Source: Davidsoniella eucalypti
Lineage: Eukaryota > Ascomycota > Sordariomycetes > Microascales > Ceratocystidaceae
Assembly (NCBI GenBank): GCA_004009845.1
Contig: RMBW01000016.1
Span: 310,001-374,000, forward strand
DNA: 64,000 bases
Direction: 5' to 3'
Shown here: one piece after another, positions 34,552-46,450 of the stretch
Layout of the letters: each line of letters starts with the position of its first letter
Numbering within the stretch: the stretch's first letter is position 1
The notes under the pieces: generated by a model
Seen by the model: only the letters and a program-made list of their open reading frames with translations
Databases searched by the model: none
Told to the model about the DNA's origin: nothing
Program-made: the position numbers and the translations under genes

Positions 34552-37029
34552 AGGCTGAAAAGGGTCGTTTCCCACAGGTTGATCTTGCTAATTCATTGCC
34601 TGGCCAAGCAAGGCGATAAGCTCTCCAAGGCAGGCTTGTCATCGTGACATGACAGCCAATATAAGCGCCGCCGGCTGGGACAAGCAGGGCGTGATGAATG
34701 AACAGCCCGACGGCAAACCCCACACAAAGAACAAGCCACGATATGGCAGCCCGGTCGGTATCTATATATGTCTTGGTATATCCAAGAGAGGGGAGAGAGA
34801 CAACGAGCGATTTAAACACGAGACCCGAATCTTGGGGAGCATCTTCCTGTTCTTCTTTATTCATGGAGTAACCGGCTGTGTCTTGTCCTGGCTTTGTTCT
34901 TCTCCAGACGGCCGCCGTCGCCGCTCCCGTACTAAAGTGATTTTGACTCCCCAGATGATGTTTTTTTGGCATGGAGAACCGACATGAATGAAGCCAGAGA
35001 TGAGAAGGCAGGCAAGGGGTCCTTTGGGCTAGCTAGGTTTCTACATGCAGTAACATGTTTACAGACATGTCATATAGTATCAGTAGGTAGAGCTACAATG
35101 ACATGTCACAGGAGCGCGATGCTGTTCAACCATCATTCCAGTAGAGTGTTGAAATCGTGGTGGTTCTTTTTGTCAAGGCCAGTGAGCAGTGACTGACGAG
35201 AGAAGAAAACCCCCAGTAAACAAAGCTCTAATCTATGAAACTAGAAGGCCGATAGAAACAACTTGGAGAAGAAAAAAGAAAAAAAGAAGTCGCGGGGCAG
35301 GCGATCAGAAACCCAAATAGCAGCAAGGCTTGCATGAAACCGAAATGGGCACGGAGCATGATTTGCGCGGTGGACAATGGACGGACGGACCAGGTAGACC
35401 CAAGCAAAAGTCTAGGCGACTCAGAGGGTAAGCTAGCTAGCGTCTTGACATCTGCAGGCTGGCAGCACTAATGCAGTTGAGAGTCTAGCTCTGGAGTGTT
35501 TGGCGGACATTGGTACAGTGAGTATATGGCATTACGCGGTCTCGGCTTTCGTTCAGCATATATAGCAAGCATTTCTGTTGATCGTAGAGAGATATGGCCA
35601 GTATTATGGGTGTATCTCCGCTTGATTTGCCTTGCTCGACGAAAATGGCGAGAAACAAAGCTTGTTCCCCTGTTGACAAGAGGCATCAATCACGACATGT
35701 TTGTGACAGGCGCAAGCAGCAGCATTAGCTAGTATCATTGGGACATGTTCACAATGTATAAGTATGTACAGCAAGAGTAAAAAGTAAGACCGAGCGTCTT
35801 TAGCTCCATCCGTCCAATGCTACGACTAGATATGTATCATGGTAGTACGGGTGATGGCTGTGATTGGTTGAGCCGCGTGGAATGAGTACCGTTAAGATAT
35901 GCCCCAAGCTGTAGAGCAGCCGAGACAAAAATGAAAGAAACCGGTGCAGTTTATATAGCGTTACAAGCGTTGTTCTTATGATAGCATAGCACAATGTAGG
36001 GAAACAGCCATGTACTCAACACCGAAGAAGCGCCTATAAGAGCCAGGGCTAGCCTAGACTCGATATCTAGGTGTAATGTGGCTTGATTGAGTTCCATATC
36101 CGTCTGTATCCCAAATGACAGATGGCCGGTCAATGCCTGAGCTCGAGCCCGAATCTGAGCCTGGGCTTGTGCTTGTTTTATTTACTGGGAGGAGGGTTAG
36201 GGTTCGTCAGAGACTAACGGAACGAGACCATGTTGATGGTCAAATTCGGTGTAGATACATATTGCTTTATTTTCTGGTAGTCTGAGGCTCTGCTCACTTC
36301 TGTTTTGTTTTTCTGGCTAACAGAAAAAGAAAAAAAAAACTAGCTCTACAGATTTTTTAGTGAGTTCCATAGTTATGGTAGCAGCAAGGCAAAATAAGCG
36401 CCACTAGCGCTGTTACGGCTATTCCAGAATTGTGAAATTTCTTTAGCAGCCCGGGTGGCAAACAAAAAAAAAAAGATTGAATCTGGATTGCAATAATCAA
36501 GAGAGAAAACGCAAAAAGAAGATGCACAGTCGGAGTTGACCATCGGAATCTTTTCGGCTTTGCTGCGATAATAGAGATACAAGGCGATGTATAAGATGAT
36601 GCGCGTGATATCTTGATTATAGTCGTGTAATTGCCATTGCTAAACGACGTGGGTTGTCTGTAACTTTACTATACAGCACATGTCCCGATATTGGTGTGGC
36701 AGCCTATACTTGAGCTTTACACGGCTAAAACTAGGGTATAGATAAAGACGGCAGGCTGCAAGATAGCAATGTGAACGCCTGGCTATAGCACTAAATAATA
36801 TGTGTCTGAGTATCATGTCGAATATCGGCCGCCGTCGGCTCGTCGAACAAGCTACTCCACGGCCAAACTAAAAAAACCATGGCTGCTAAGAGACTAAGAG
36901 AGACGGGGATGGTTATGGCATAACCCCGGTTCTGGTTTCGTTTTCATATTGTTGGTTTATTGGCCCCAAGACGCGGCATGGCAAACTCGTAGTTGTAATT
37001 TACAAAAGGAGAATACAGAAATGCTAGTA

Positions 37030-37085
37030 CTCTGTCTAGCCGACTCTGTCTAGCCGACTCTGTCTAGCCGACTCTATCTGGCCTT
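37030..37085 (+). repeat. 14-bp tandem repeat, three copies plus a degenerate fourth
   Basis: The unit ctctgtctagccga is repeated perfectly at 37030-37043, 37044-37057 and 37058-37071, then diverges (ctctatctggcctt). Confidence 0.9.
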
Positions 37086-38185
37086 CTCTGTTGAGAGTTG
37101 CCGCAGAGCATGAAATCGAGTCGATAGCGAGGCTTTCTGGGATATTTACACTCGGCACGGGCCAGAAACTGCTGCTGTCATCGAGCTAAACAGTCAGGTC
37201 GAGCGTGCAGAGTTTCCTCCAACGTCAGTTGAAACGGGAATGGCGAAAGTCGATCGAGGGTCGTGCTAGACGCTATTATCAGCATATGATAGCACTCGCC
37301 AAGTCTGGCTGCCAGCACAGTCTTTTTTTATTTGTTTTATTTGTTCTTTTGTTAGTTGGCTGATACGGGCGGCTCACCAGGCGTCCAGAGGCCTTCCTCT
37401 TAAAAAAGAAAGACTTTATTCTAGAAAAACGAGACAAGAGAAAGAAGAGTCTGCAAGCTAAAAAAACTTGTTTTATTGACGGAGCTGAACAAGACGATGG
37501 ATTTGCCTACGCCGAAGATACTCCTTGCCCCAAAGAGGCAACGCCCCCCCTGCTACACTGACTTGGTAAAGCAAAAAATTGCTAATAGCGTGCCAACGAA
37601 CAGTCAACCTGTTGTGTCATCGCCAGTTGGGGCAGAAGCGGTTGACGGAACGACGAACAAGACAAAGACAAGTGAAGCTTTGGCCAGAGGTTAAGAAGCA
37701 GTAGGTTCTAGGGGACCTCTCTGCTGCATCTTGACATCACTATAGGCGGTTGGTATGGGGGAGAAGATAGCGAGGAAAAGAACCAGACTAATGCCCATAT
37801 GTCGGAGCCCGCCACTGGAACTGTCTTGGGCACTCTTCTTGATAGACAAATCGCACTAGCAGTGTCTTTCAAACTTGGTGACCCTCCCCGCCCAAATCTG
37901 TCTAAACTGATCAATGGATGGATGGATGGAGGCCTGTGTAATGTTGACAGCAAGGGACAAGAAAAGAAGCAAATATAAAAATAAAATATAAAAAAATAAA
38001 AAGGAAAATTAATACGTGAGGAACGGCCCTCGGCGGTCCCTGGCTGCTAAGCTCGAACTGAACTCTGAACTTGATCTAAACAGGATTTGATCTACCGTTA
38101 TACTAATAAGCTAGTGAGAAAAAAAAAATTACATAGATAAGTAAATAGTGGCAATGAAACTAACTACAGAATGAAGTGGGCTGCG

Positions 38186-38193
38186 TATATAAG
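38186..38193 (+). promoter_or_regulatory. TATA box of the permease gene
   Basis: TATATAAG, 272 bp upstream of the chosen ATG and followed by a long CT-rich leader. This arrangement is common in strongly expressed fungal genes. Confidence 0.5.
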
Positions 38194-38457
38194 ATCCGGG
38201 CCCCCGGCTTTCAACTTCTTGCTCTTTGCTCTTGCCTGTTTGTGCCCACCATTGTGTCCTTTTTTCTTTTTCTTTCTCTCTTTTTTTCGGATCTAGGCCG
38301 CCGATCATCTGTCTCTTCAAGATATCTTGTTCAGAGCCTGTTCTCCATCTTGGACAAAGCCTCCCGCCTCCCTATTGCCTTACCTCTGTGGCAGTCTTTG
38401 ACTTGCATCTATACATCCCTCTTCCTCCTCCTTCTTCTTCTTCTTCTGCCCGCCATC

Positions 38458-40032
38458 ATGACTGAAGAATACAAATCTGCTGCCAGCAGCAGTGCTACGG
38501 TCGATGTCGAGGCCACGCCCGGCACTGTCACTCCCACCAAGGGCATGAGTGCCTTCCACCTGCAGTTCATTGCCATCGGTGGCACCATCGGAACCGGTCT
38601 CTTCCTGGGTATCGGTAACGCTCTGGCTACCGGCGGTCCCATCGGCTGCCTGCTCGCCTTTGGTCTCATTGGGTTTCTTGTTTACACTGTCATGATCTCG
38701 CTTGGTGAGATGGCCGCTTACATGCCCGTCACTGGTTCCTTCGCTGTCTATGCTACGCACTTCGTCGACCCTTCTCTCGGTTTTGCCATGGGCTGGATGT
38801 ACTGGCTATCGTGGTCTGTGACGTTTGCGCTCGAGCTGACTGCCGCCGGCATGATCATCCAATACTGGGACGACTCGCTCAGCATCGGTATCTTCATCAC
38901 CATCTTCCTCATCATCTTCACTGCCGTCAACTTCCTGCCCGTCGACGTCTTCGGCGAGTTCGAAATGTGGTTCTCCATGATCAAGGTCGTCACCATCATT
39001 GCTTGGTGTATCTTCGCCATCTGTGTCGACTGCGGCGTTGGCAAGCAGGGCTACCTGGGCTTCAAGTACTGGAAGACCCCCGGCCCCTTCGTCGAGGTCG
39101 ATGTTTCCGGTGCTGCTGGCCGCTTCGATGGCTTCTGGTCCGTCATGGTCACTGCTGCTTTCGCTTATCAGGGCACCGAGCTGGTCGGTATCGGAGCCGG
39201 CGAGACTGCCGACCCCGCCAAGACCGTGCCCCGCGCCGTCAAGTGGACTTTCTGGGCCATCTTCTCCATGTTCATGAGCCTGATCTTCATGGTTGGTCTG
39301 GTCGTTCCCTCGGACAACGAGGCCCTTAACTCCGATGCCACCAACGCCTCGGCCTCGCCCATGGTCATCGCCGCCAACCTGGCTGGTATTCCCGTGCTGC
39401 CTAACATCATCAACGCCGTTCTGCTGACTGCTGTCCTGTCGGCTGCCAACTCCAACGTCTACTCGGGCTCGCGTATCCTGCTAGGCCTCGCCAAGCACGG
39501 GCAGGCGCCCTCTTTCCTTCTCAAGGAGGGCTGGGGTAAGGTGCCCATCTACTCTGTCGGCTGCACGGCCGCCTGCGGTCTTCTGGCCTACATGAACCTG
39601 TCTTCTGCCGGGTCCAACGTCTTCAACTGGCTGCTCAACATTGTCGGTATTGCCGGCCTGATCACCTGGAGCTGCATCACCATCAGCCACGTCAAGTTCC
39701 AGAAGATTCTCAAGTTCCGCGGCATCAGCCGTGACACTCTGCCCTACAAGGCCCCCGGCCAGCCTTGGCTATCACACATCGGAACTGGCTTTACCTTTGT
39801 CGTCATCTTGACCAACGGCTTCCGTTCCTTCATCAACTGGAGCACCACTGACTTCCTCACTGCTTACCTCAGTGTCTTCATCTTCTTGGCTCTGTTCATC
39901 GGCCACAAGGCCATCTGCCGCACCAAGTGGATTGGTGTCGAGGAGGCCGAGCTGATGTTCCCGACTGCCGACGAGCCCGCCTCTCACGGCGAGGGCGTTA
40001 CCTCGGAGAAGATGGCCGCTGAGAAGTCTTGA
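38458..40032 (+). CDS. amino-acid permease (APC/YAT family, basic-amino-acid or general type)
   Basis: Intronless, 524 residues, about 12 membrane segments. The first segment carries the family hallmark FIAIGGTIGTGLFLGIGNAL, followed by GEMAAYMPVTGSF and later AFAYQGTELVGIGAGETADPAKTVPRAV and SRILLGLAKHGQAP, all typical of fungal plasma-membrane amino-acid/proton symporters (Can1/Lyp1/Gap1 group). The Ala/Lys-rich N- and C-terminal tails are cytosolic. The frame is open back to 38176, but that extension lies after the TATA box, is CT-rich and hydrophobic without similarity, so the ATG at 38458 is preferred. Codons end mostly in C or G, unlike neighbouring genes, which suggests high expression. 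The exact substrate cannot be told from sequence. Confidence 0.95.
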   Translation: MTEEYKSAASSSATVDVEATPGTVTPTKGMSAFHLQFIAIGGTIGTGLFLGIGNALATGGPIGCLLAFGLIGFLVYTVMISLGEMAAYMPVTGSFAVYATHFVDPSLGFAMGWMYWLSWSVTFALELTAAGMIIQYWDDSLSIGIFITIFLIIFTAVNFLPVDVFGEFEMWFSMIKVVTIIAWCIFAICVDCGVGKQGYLGFKYWKTPGPFVEVDVSGAAGRFDGFWSVMVTAAFAYQGTELVGIGAGETADPAKTVPRAVKWTFWAIFSMFMSLIFMVGLVVPSDNEALNSDATNASASPMVIAANLAGIPVLPNIINAVLLTAVLSAANSNVYSGSRILLGLAKHGQAPSFLLKEGWGKVPIYSVGCTAACGLLAYMNLSSAGSNVFNWLLNIVGIAGLITWSCITISHVKFQKILKFRGISRDTLPYKAPGQPWLSHIGTGFTFVVILTNGFRSFINWSTTDFLTAYLSVFIFLALFIGHKAICRTKWIGVEEAELMFPTADEPASHGEGVTSEKMAAEKS

Positions 40033-42089
40033 AACTCGTCTTGCTCTAAAGTAAAGAGAAGCAGTTGCGTTGCCCACAAGATGGATATTCCAAACCACCC
40101 TTCTCTCGACTTGATTTCATGCTCACATTTCTGTTGTTATAGAGCAGCGCCATCTTCTTTTCTTTTTTTTCCTTATTTAATTTTCTATAAGCATTGGTTG
40201 GGCGTTCCGGCGAGCGATTTTCGATTTTCGTTCTTGATTTTGTTTCTAATAGTCCGCTGTTGAGTTGAATTTGGCGATGAAATGTATGAGATACAACTTT
40301 GAATATATACAAAAGTAAAACAAAACCCTGCCCGTGCTGTTCTTTGCAAGCAAATAATGGATCGTCGTCGTGAATATACCAGCGAGTGTAGGAAACCGAG
40401 AGTCATCAAACCAGAAGAGAATGTCGTGAAACTGAGAGAATACCGCCTTATATATCCTGTTTCTTTGGACCAGGTCCCGTGACAAGAATTCGGGAGAAGC
40501 GTCCTGTGTCTCCAGATCAGGATAGTATTCCAAGATTTCTGTGGGTTTGCCAGCTTTGACTTGCCTTTCTGTCCAATTAGGCGGTCATTAGAGCAGTTTT
40601 AACGCTTTAGGAAAGTTATCGCAACCTAAACCATGTGAATTACAGGGCCCCAAAAGAAGTGACTTGCTTGATCTGTCAGCAATTTACTCTCGATCTGGCA
40701 AAGCAAAAATTTAAAATTTGCCAACTAACTAGCTACTGTCTTAACATCTTCATAGCTCTATAGCTCCATAAGATTAATAAATAAAAAATAAATAAAATTT
40801 AAAAAATAAATAAAAGCTACTGTCTTCTGTATTTGTACAGGTATAAGAGAAAGGGATTGTGAACGCATGAAATGCTTGTATAAGTCACAACCCAATGGCT
40901 TGTTACTGACTTGCCATGGTCGCATTGAGCTCGGCTCGGGCCACCATCTATTGGCCTTGTGCTACCGGGCTCGTCGATAGTTGAGGCCACTAACTAAGAT
41001 CTGTAGGCGTACGTAGTTGTAGATGAACGTGACCTCTTTTCCACGATGCAACACTGGCACGCACCCTTCAGAAAACTATCAAATTACTGGTCCGTTTAGG
41101 GCAATCCGACCCCATTAGGTTTGCAAAGTAACCCACAAAAATAGATTCATTTCCGGCTCTTTAAGGGTTAACCACACTTAAAATCCTAGTAATGTCCGGT
41201 TTTCCGCGGGGCCAGGGATGTTATGTTATCTTGTTAGTTATTGATACTACAACCACGGGAAACAAATGCAACCCTAATAGTCATAGATAGACCCCAACTT
41301 GGTTAATGTCGAGATAGCAACGAACAAAAGAGAGGGAAAAAAGAAAAAAAAACCCTGATATTGCGTGCGAGAAGGAAGCGAAGGATGTTACAGCAAATAC
41401 TACTTGTTGTTCGCTAGCTAGGCCAAGACAATAAAGGTAAAGGTTGCTGAACTTGGTTCTTAGTATTCTGTTCCCAACTTGACCGATATCATCCGAGTCG
41501 CTTCGCTTTCCGTCTCGGCTAAAGACATGATTACCTATTGCGCGGAGGTAAATAAAATTAAATTAAAAAAGCAAAAAAAAACAAAACAAAACCCCGAGTT
41601 GAGCCGCCAAGCGAGTCTTTCGGATTTGAGCTTGAACTCGGCTGGCCATGTCGGTGTTCCCGATAAGTGGTGGGATAGTGCGAGAAGGCCGCTTTATAAT
41701 CAAAGCCTTTGCCATATCTTGATAAGAGGCGGGATGCCGCGCCGGGAAACTCGCTGTTCCTTTTACTGTTCTTCCATAGCTACTTTGTCTATCTATTGCC
41801 ACTCCTATATGAGACAGCTCTCCCCCAACCCACTCTTTGCAAACGGGAGCCCCTTCTTAAGATCGTTTACTTAGATTCTGTTCTTTCACCTACCTATTCA
41901 CACTAACTTCACAACTATTACGCCTCCAATATCGTCATAGTGTCCAACGCCGAGCTGTGTGCATCGTCTGCCCTGCTACTGTGTGCCGGATATCCGGAAC
42001 TTTGTTATCAGCGGTCCTGTGCCTCTTAGTTCACTCCACGGCTCAGTCCAACCATACCATCAACCCATAGATTTGAGCTTCCGGTGACT
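40033..42089. other. intergenic region upstream of the MCT-like gene
   Basis: No supported gene. An A/T-simple stretch lies at about 40770-40815 (ataaataaa repeats). The last few hundred bases (about 41750-42089) are pyrimidine-rich, as in a fungal leader. Confidence 0.4.
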
Positions 42090-43958
42090 ATGGCGACAGC
42101 ATCCGCATCTTCCGAAACAATCACGGTGACTAGGCTAGCGCCAGTTGCGTTCCGTCTTGTCGGGTCCGGAGAGAACGCTCCCAACTACGACCCGGAAAAG
42201 AGCTCCCCGCTCCAATCACCGTCGTCCGCCTCCTCTGTTTTGCAGACCCCAGACCCACAGTCACCCACTTTCGATTCAGAGAAAAGCCCTATTGGCACAA
42301 GCACGAACAGCATCCGCCACCGCCACAATGCTACAGGCAACTCCGACAGTCACCCCAAGCAATCGCCCGGGGGCGGCGATCCAGTCATGGAAGCATCCCG
42401 GCTGGCCGACTCTGAGGTCCCCGATGGTGGCTATGGCTGGGCCATCGTCGCCGCATGTGCGGTCAACTTCTGGTGGGCACTCGGCACAACATACTCGTGG
42501 GGTGTTATACAAGAGGCCTTGGTTTCACAGGGCTTATCGTCTGCTGCCGTTCTGTCGTTCATCGGAGGCTTGATGGCTGCCATGATTAGCGCGACAGGCT
42601 TTATCAACGCTCGGCTAATCTACCGCTTCGGCACACGCACCTGTGCCATCGGAGGCGTTGTATGCATGGGTCTCAGCAGCATCGCCAGTTCGTTCGCAAC
42701 TAAGAGCCTCGGGGGCCTGTTTGTCTCGTCGGGAGTATTGATGGGCATGGGCATCAGCTTGACATTCATGGTCGTCTCTGCCATGCCTCCGCAATACTTT
42801 TCGAAGCGTCGTGGATTTGCCAATGGCCTGATCTTCGCCGGTGGTGGTTTCGGAGGTGCGGTTATCAGTGTCGGTATGGATGAATTGATCCAGCATGTCG
42901 GGCTTCCGTGGGCTTACCGGACACTAGGTCTGGCCACGCTCGTCACTGGCATTCCTGCGTCGTTCTTTATCAAGGAGCGCACTAAGCCAAAGGCTCCTGG
43001 AGCTATCGTTGAATGGTAAGTCTGTTGAAGAATCCAGTCAGCCTTATCTGATGAGAGAGAGTAAGCAATGTGCCGGTAGTGTTCTGTTGCACCAAAGTAG
43101 CAGACTGATAGACCAGGCTATAAGAGACAAGTTATAAACGTCAATCTGTAAAAGCACTCTGCATATGCACGCCGTCTCCGAGACTGGTAGTCCAGCGTCG
43201 CATTGCGTGCGGTGATTGATGCCTCGAAGCCCCTAAGCTCCCAGAGTGCCTACTACAGCTACTACAACAGATCACAGCACAAGCGTCTGATGATTTCTAC
43301 TCGGCTCTTAGCAGTTTCCTGAAAAGTTCCTCGGCTAACTATTCTCCGCAGGCATCTCTTTAAGTCTACATCGTTTAGCGTGACGTTTGTTGCCAGCGCT
43401 GTTGGCTGCTTTCCTCTCTTTGTGCCTCCGTTTTTCCTACCTCTGTACACAAAGTCTCTGGGGTACAGCTCTAGCGTAGGCGCTGGCCTGGTTGCAGGTT
43501 TTAACCTGTCTTCGGCTGCTGGTCGGATCATGTGTGGGCTGTTCTGCGACCGATTTGGAGCTCTCAACACGCTCCTGCTGTCTCTAGTTTTGACAACAGT
43601 AAGCATGCTGTTGATCTGGCCGTTTGCCACTACTCTGGGACCTATGTGCATCTTCGTGGTGATCAACGGCGCGGCCAATGGTGGGTTCTTCTCGACAATG
43701 CCCACAGTCACTAGCAACGTATTTGGCAGCGCCCGTATGGCCAGTGCTATGAGCATCATGGTGATGGGGTGGCTTGGGGGATATTTGTTTGGATCTCCGA
43801 TTGCTGGCTATATCCTTGACGCTTCGGGTGGTGAAGCTGGGGGAGCCCAGGCATACCGGCCGGCAATGTATTATGCCGGCTCACTCGCTGTAGTATCAGG
43901 GCTATTGGTGGCATACGTACGCTGGCGGCAGAGCGGGAAGTTAGTCGCGCGAGTGTAA
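42090..43958 (+). CDS. monocarboxylate-transporter-like MFS permease
   Basis: Two exons, 42090-43015 and 43352-43958 (510 residues). A Ser/Pro-rich cytosolic N-terminus of about 110 residues leads to PDGGYGWAIVAACAVNFWWALGTTYSWGVIQEAL, with the D-G-G-[YW]-G-W motif that opens the first helix of the MCT (SLC16) family. Further markers are YRFGTRTCAIGG, FSKRRGFANGLIFAGGGFGG (typical of the loop between helices 4 and 5), and AGRIMCGLFCDRFGALN between the halves. About 12 helices are visible. Fungal members move monocarboxylates or related organic acids, but many are of unknown substrate. The intron is 336 nt, far longer than most introns here, ends GCTAACTATTCTCCGCAG, and carries an ATCAGATAA motif on the minus strand (43044-43052). 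Confidence 0.92.
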
Positions 43959-46450
43959 ATGAAATATGATATACGCTTGTATATGATAACACGCGCTCTA
44001 GGGTTAGGTTAGGGTACCGAGCCAAAATTATGAGAAGGTTGAGTTGAAAGAATCTAAAACTAATTACCAAAAACCCCTCTCGAAACACTGATGACGATTC
44101 GCGCTTATAGCGATCGTCTATGGCTATTGAGTCGATAATTGTAGCACTAACAATCACCACAGGGAGGCTTAGAGACACAGCTTCACCCACAACCCGTAGA
44201 TAGTAAAACCAATACACTTTAAATTATGGAGTCAAAGCCCAAGAATGGGCACAAATAAGAGCATAAGTTTGCCGAAAAGGCACCGACAGCCCATAGCCAG
44301 GCAATTGGAGCCTTTTTATTGGTTCGTCTAGCATCGACCTAATCCACAATAGCTCCATCATAGGTCATTAGAGGATATACATTTTCCATCTTGACGACCT
44401 TCAAACCGGCTGGCTATCCGCTAGCGACGAAGGACGAGCGACGTTAGGTCAAAAGCTGGTATCAGGACTACCCGATCACCCGCTGGGTTTCCTGTTCTTC
44501 TTATTCTTTGCTTTTTCTGTTCCTTTTCTTCCTCCTAGATGCTCCAAGATACATCTTTATTAGATGGAGTACTGCTCCCAAAGCAATCTTAACAGGCCAT
44601 CTCCCAAGGCGGACACAACACATCAGGATATCACCAAAATGTACTACAGTCGGAGCCTAAAATAACAAATAAAAGCACCCGAGAATGAAAGGTAAGGGCC
44701 AGCTAGACTACGGAAATATGGAATATACGGGAAATGGGGGGTACGTACAGTCGCATCGAGGTGGGGCTTTGTGCTTGGACGTTTGGGCCCTTTCGGGAAT
44801 CGTCTCAGAGTCGCACTGTAGCTCTTCAAGAGTGCCGCTGTCATTGCCGCGAGCGACCTGGTTGGCTCCCGGCCGGCAAGAGACCAATCCCTATGGTTAG
44901 AAAGTTATAGTAGAAAGTTATAGCAGAAAGTAGAAAAGATAGACCGATAAAGAAGAACTCGCACTATAAACTAGGCACACAGACTGCCAAACACACCAAA
45001 GCCAGCGGCCAAGACAGAAGGACCACCCAAAATAGACGCACGGCGCTACCATTTGGGTCTTTCGCCAAATCGTTCGTTTTCTTGCCTGGACTTGTCTGCA
45101 GCAGTTAAGAGTAAACAAGAAGTAGAGGAGGAAAGCCGACTGAGGCCCTGTGACTGGCGGGTTTATATATCTGTAGGCTGAGAGAAATGAAATGCCATCA
45201 ATGTGTATTTGTATCATTCCGACACTTCGTCGACCAGCCCGTCACACGTAATATCCAACTAGTCAGCTTATTGTATTTGCAAGTTGGCCAACACAGGCCA
45301 CGCAAAACGCAACATGTTCTGTAAGATGTAGTGTGAGACCTCGAAAACCGCCACGAAATGCCATACGAAAGTGTCTGGGCTGTCAGCCTTCATCTGATAA
45401 GTAGAGCTCTCCTTCCAGTCCGGGTCTCGCCATTTCGTTGACGTTGCCTTGTCACCGAAAACCGCAGTTGCTGTCTTGACCCAGCGGAGATTTGAGGTTT
45501 GACCATCTGTTCTATTTCTAGCTGGTCCTTATTCTCGTTCTTTATTTATTTTTTCAGCACCAGTCCCTGAATCCGAGTTTGCCAAACATCGTCTTTATAC
45601 CAAGAAATATACCCCACAACCCTTTGCCTTGATGGCCTATATCTCAGTCTACTATTTCTAGAGCCATAGACGGACTCTCTAGAATCACAAACCGAGACTC
45701 TCGACTCTGCAGCCTTCCTCATATGATCTTCCCATTGCTTAGTGTTTTCTTTCCTTCTTACGGACAGATAGCTTGAACACTGGCCTTTTATTTTCTCATT
45801 CTTTTCCAAGGATCCGACCTGTTGGATAAACAACACGTTTTTTTTGGCTTATTTTTCTTTCCAGTTGTCGTTTTCTCTTTACCCTATATTTCCAGCCGGA
45901 TAATATACTTTACTAAACACCATCTCTTTTTTCGTCCTTTACCTTGGCACTTTCTTTTTTTTCTTCATCTATTACTTTAATAACTGCTAGCTATCTCTAT
46001 CTCTGAGATTCTAAACAAATAGTAGTGTTACTACCAGTACTATTGCTTCTGTAACAAGTAGGGCCACTGCAGTTTTCATTTACCGAACCAAGACAGCAAA
46101 ACTCGGGCCTTGTTTCTTCTTCTTTTGTCCAATCCTTCACATTCCCCTCCAGAAATATTTCCTTTTTTTTTTTTTTTTTTTTTTTGTCAAGGATATCGAG
46201 TTGCCTGCCGCTTCACTTACACACACACACTTCTGCATTTTGCCCGCAAGCTTAAACACAACCAATAATTAGCCCTATCTCACTTTCGACCTTGTTTTTT
46301 TTCTCAAGCAGTTCATCTTTACAAGGACGCACTCCAGTAAGCTTTGCCTATCGCTTGCCTATCGTCCGCCTATTCTCTGTCCGTTGCCGGACCATTCACC
46401 GCCTGTCTATCTGTCTCACCAACGACACTTGCGCAGGTACGAGACACAAC
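43959..46450. other. intergenic region and long leader of the Zn2Cys6 gene
   Basis: No gene supported. From about 45840 to 46450 the plus strand is extremely T/C-rich, with a 23-nt T run at 46163-46185, which suggests a long promoter or 5' leader. An ATCTGATAA motif is at 45392-45400. Confidence 0.4.

Larger units (their letters stand above)
33603..38457. other. long intergenic region and permease promoter
   Basis: 4.9 kb between divergent genes, with no convincing coding frame. It holds an (ACAATT)5 microsatellite at 34522-34551, a 14-bp tandem repeat at 37030-37085, and the pyrimidine-rich leader of the permease (38220-38457) with a TATATAAG box at 38186-38193. A minus frame at 34550-34972 and a plus frame at 37476-37694 lack recognisable domains and were not called. 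Confidence 0.4.

Noticed and set aside
34550..34972. 140-codon minus frame with hydrophobic segments
   Set aside because: No family resemblance; the overlapping plus strand has an equally long frame. Not supported as a gene.
37476..37694. 72-codon plus frame upstream of the permease
   Set aside because: Low-complexity composition, no conserved motif, far from the leader. Not called.
42615..43759. Long antisense frames opposite the MCT-like and permease genes
   Set aside because: They mirror the strong codon bias of the sense genes and have no independent features.
43995..44020. Telomere-like agggttaggttaggg
   Set aside because: Only about two repeats. Similar short telobox-like strings occur at 17170 and 61980, so no telomere or fusion point is implied.
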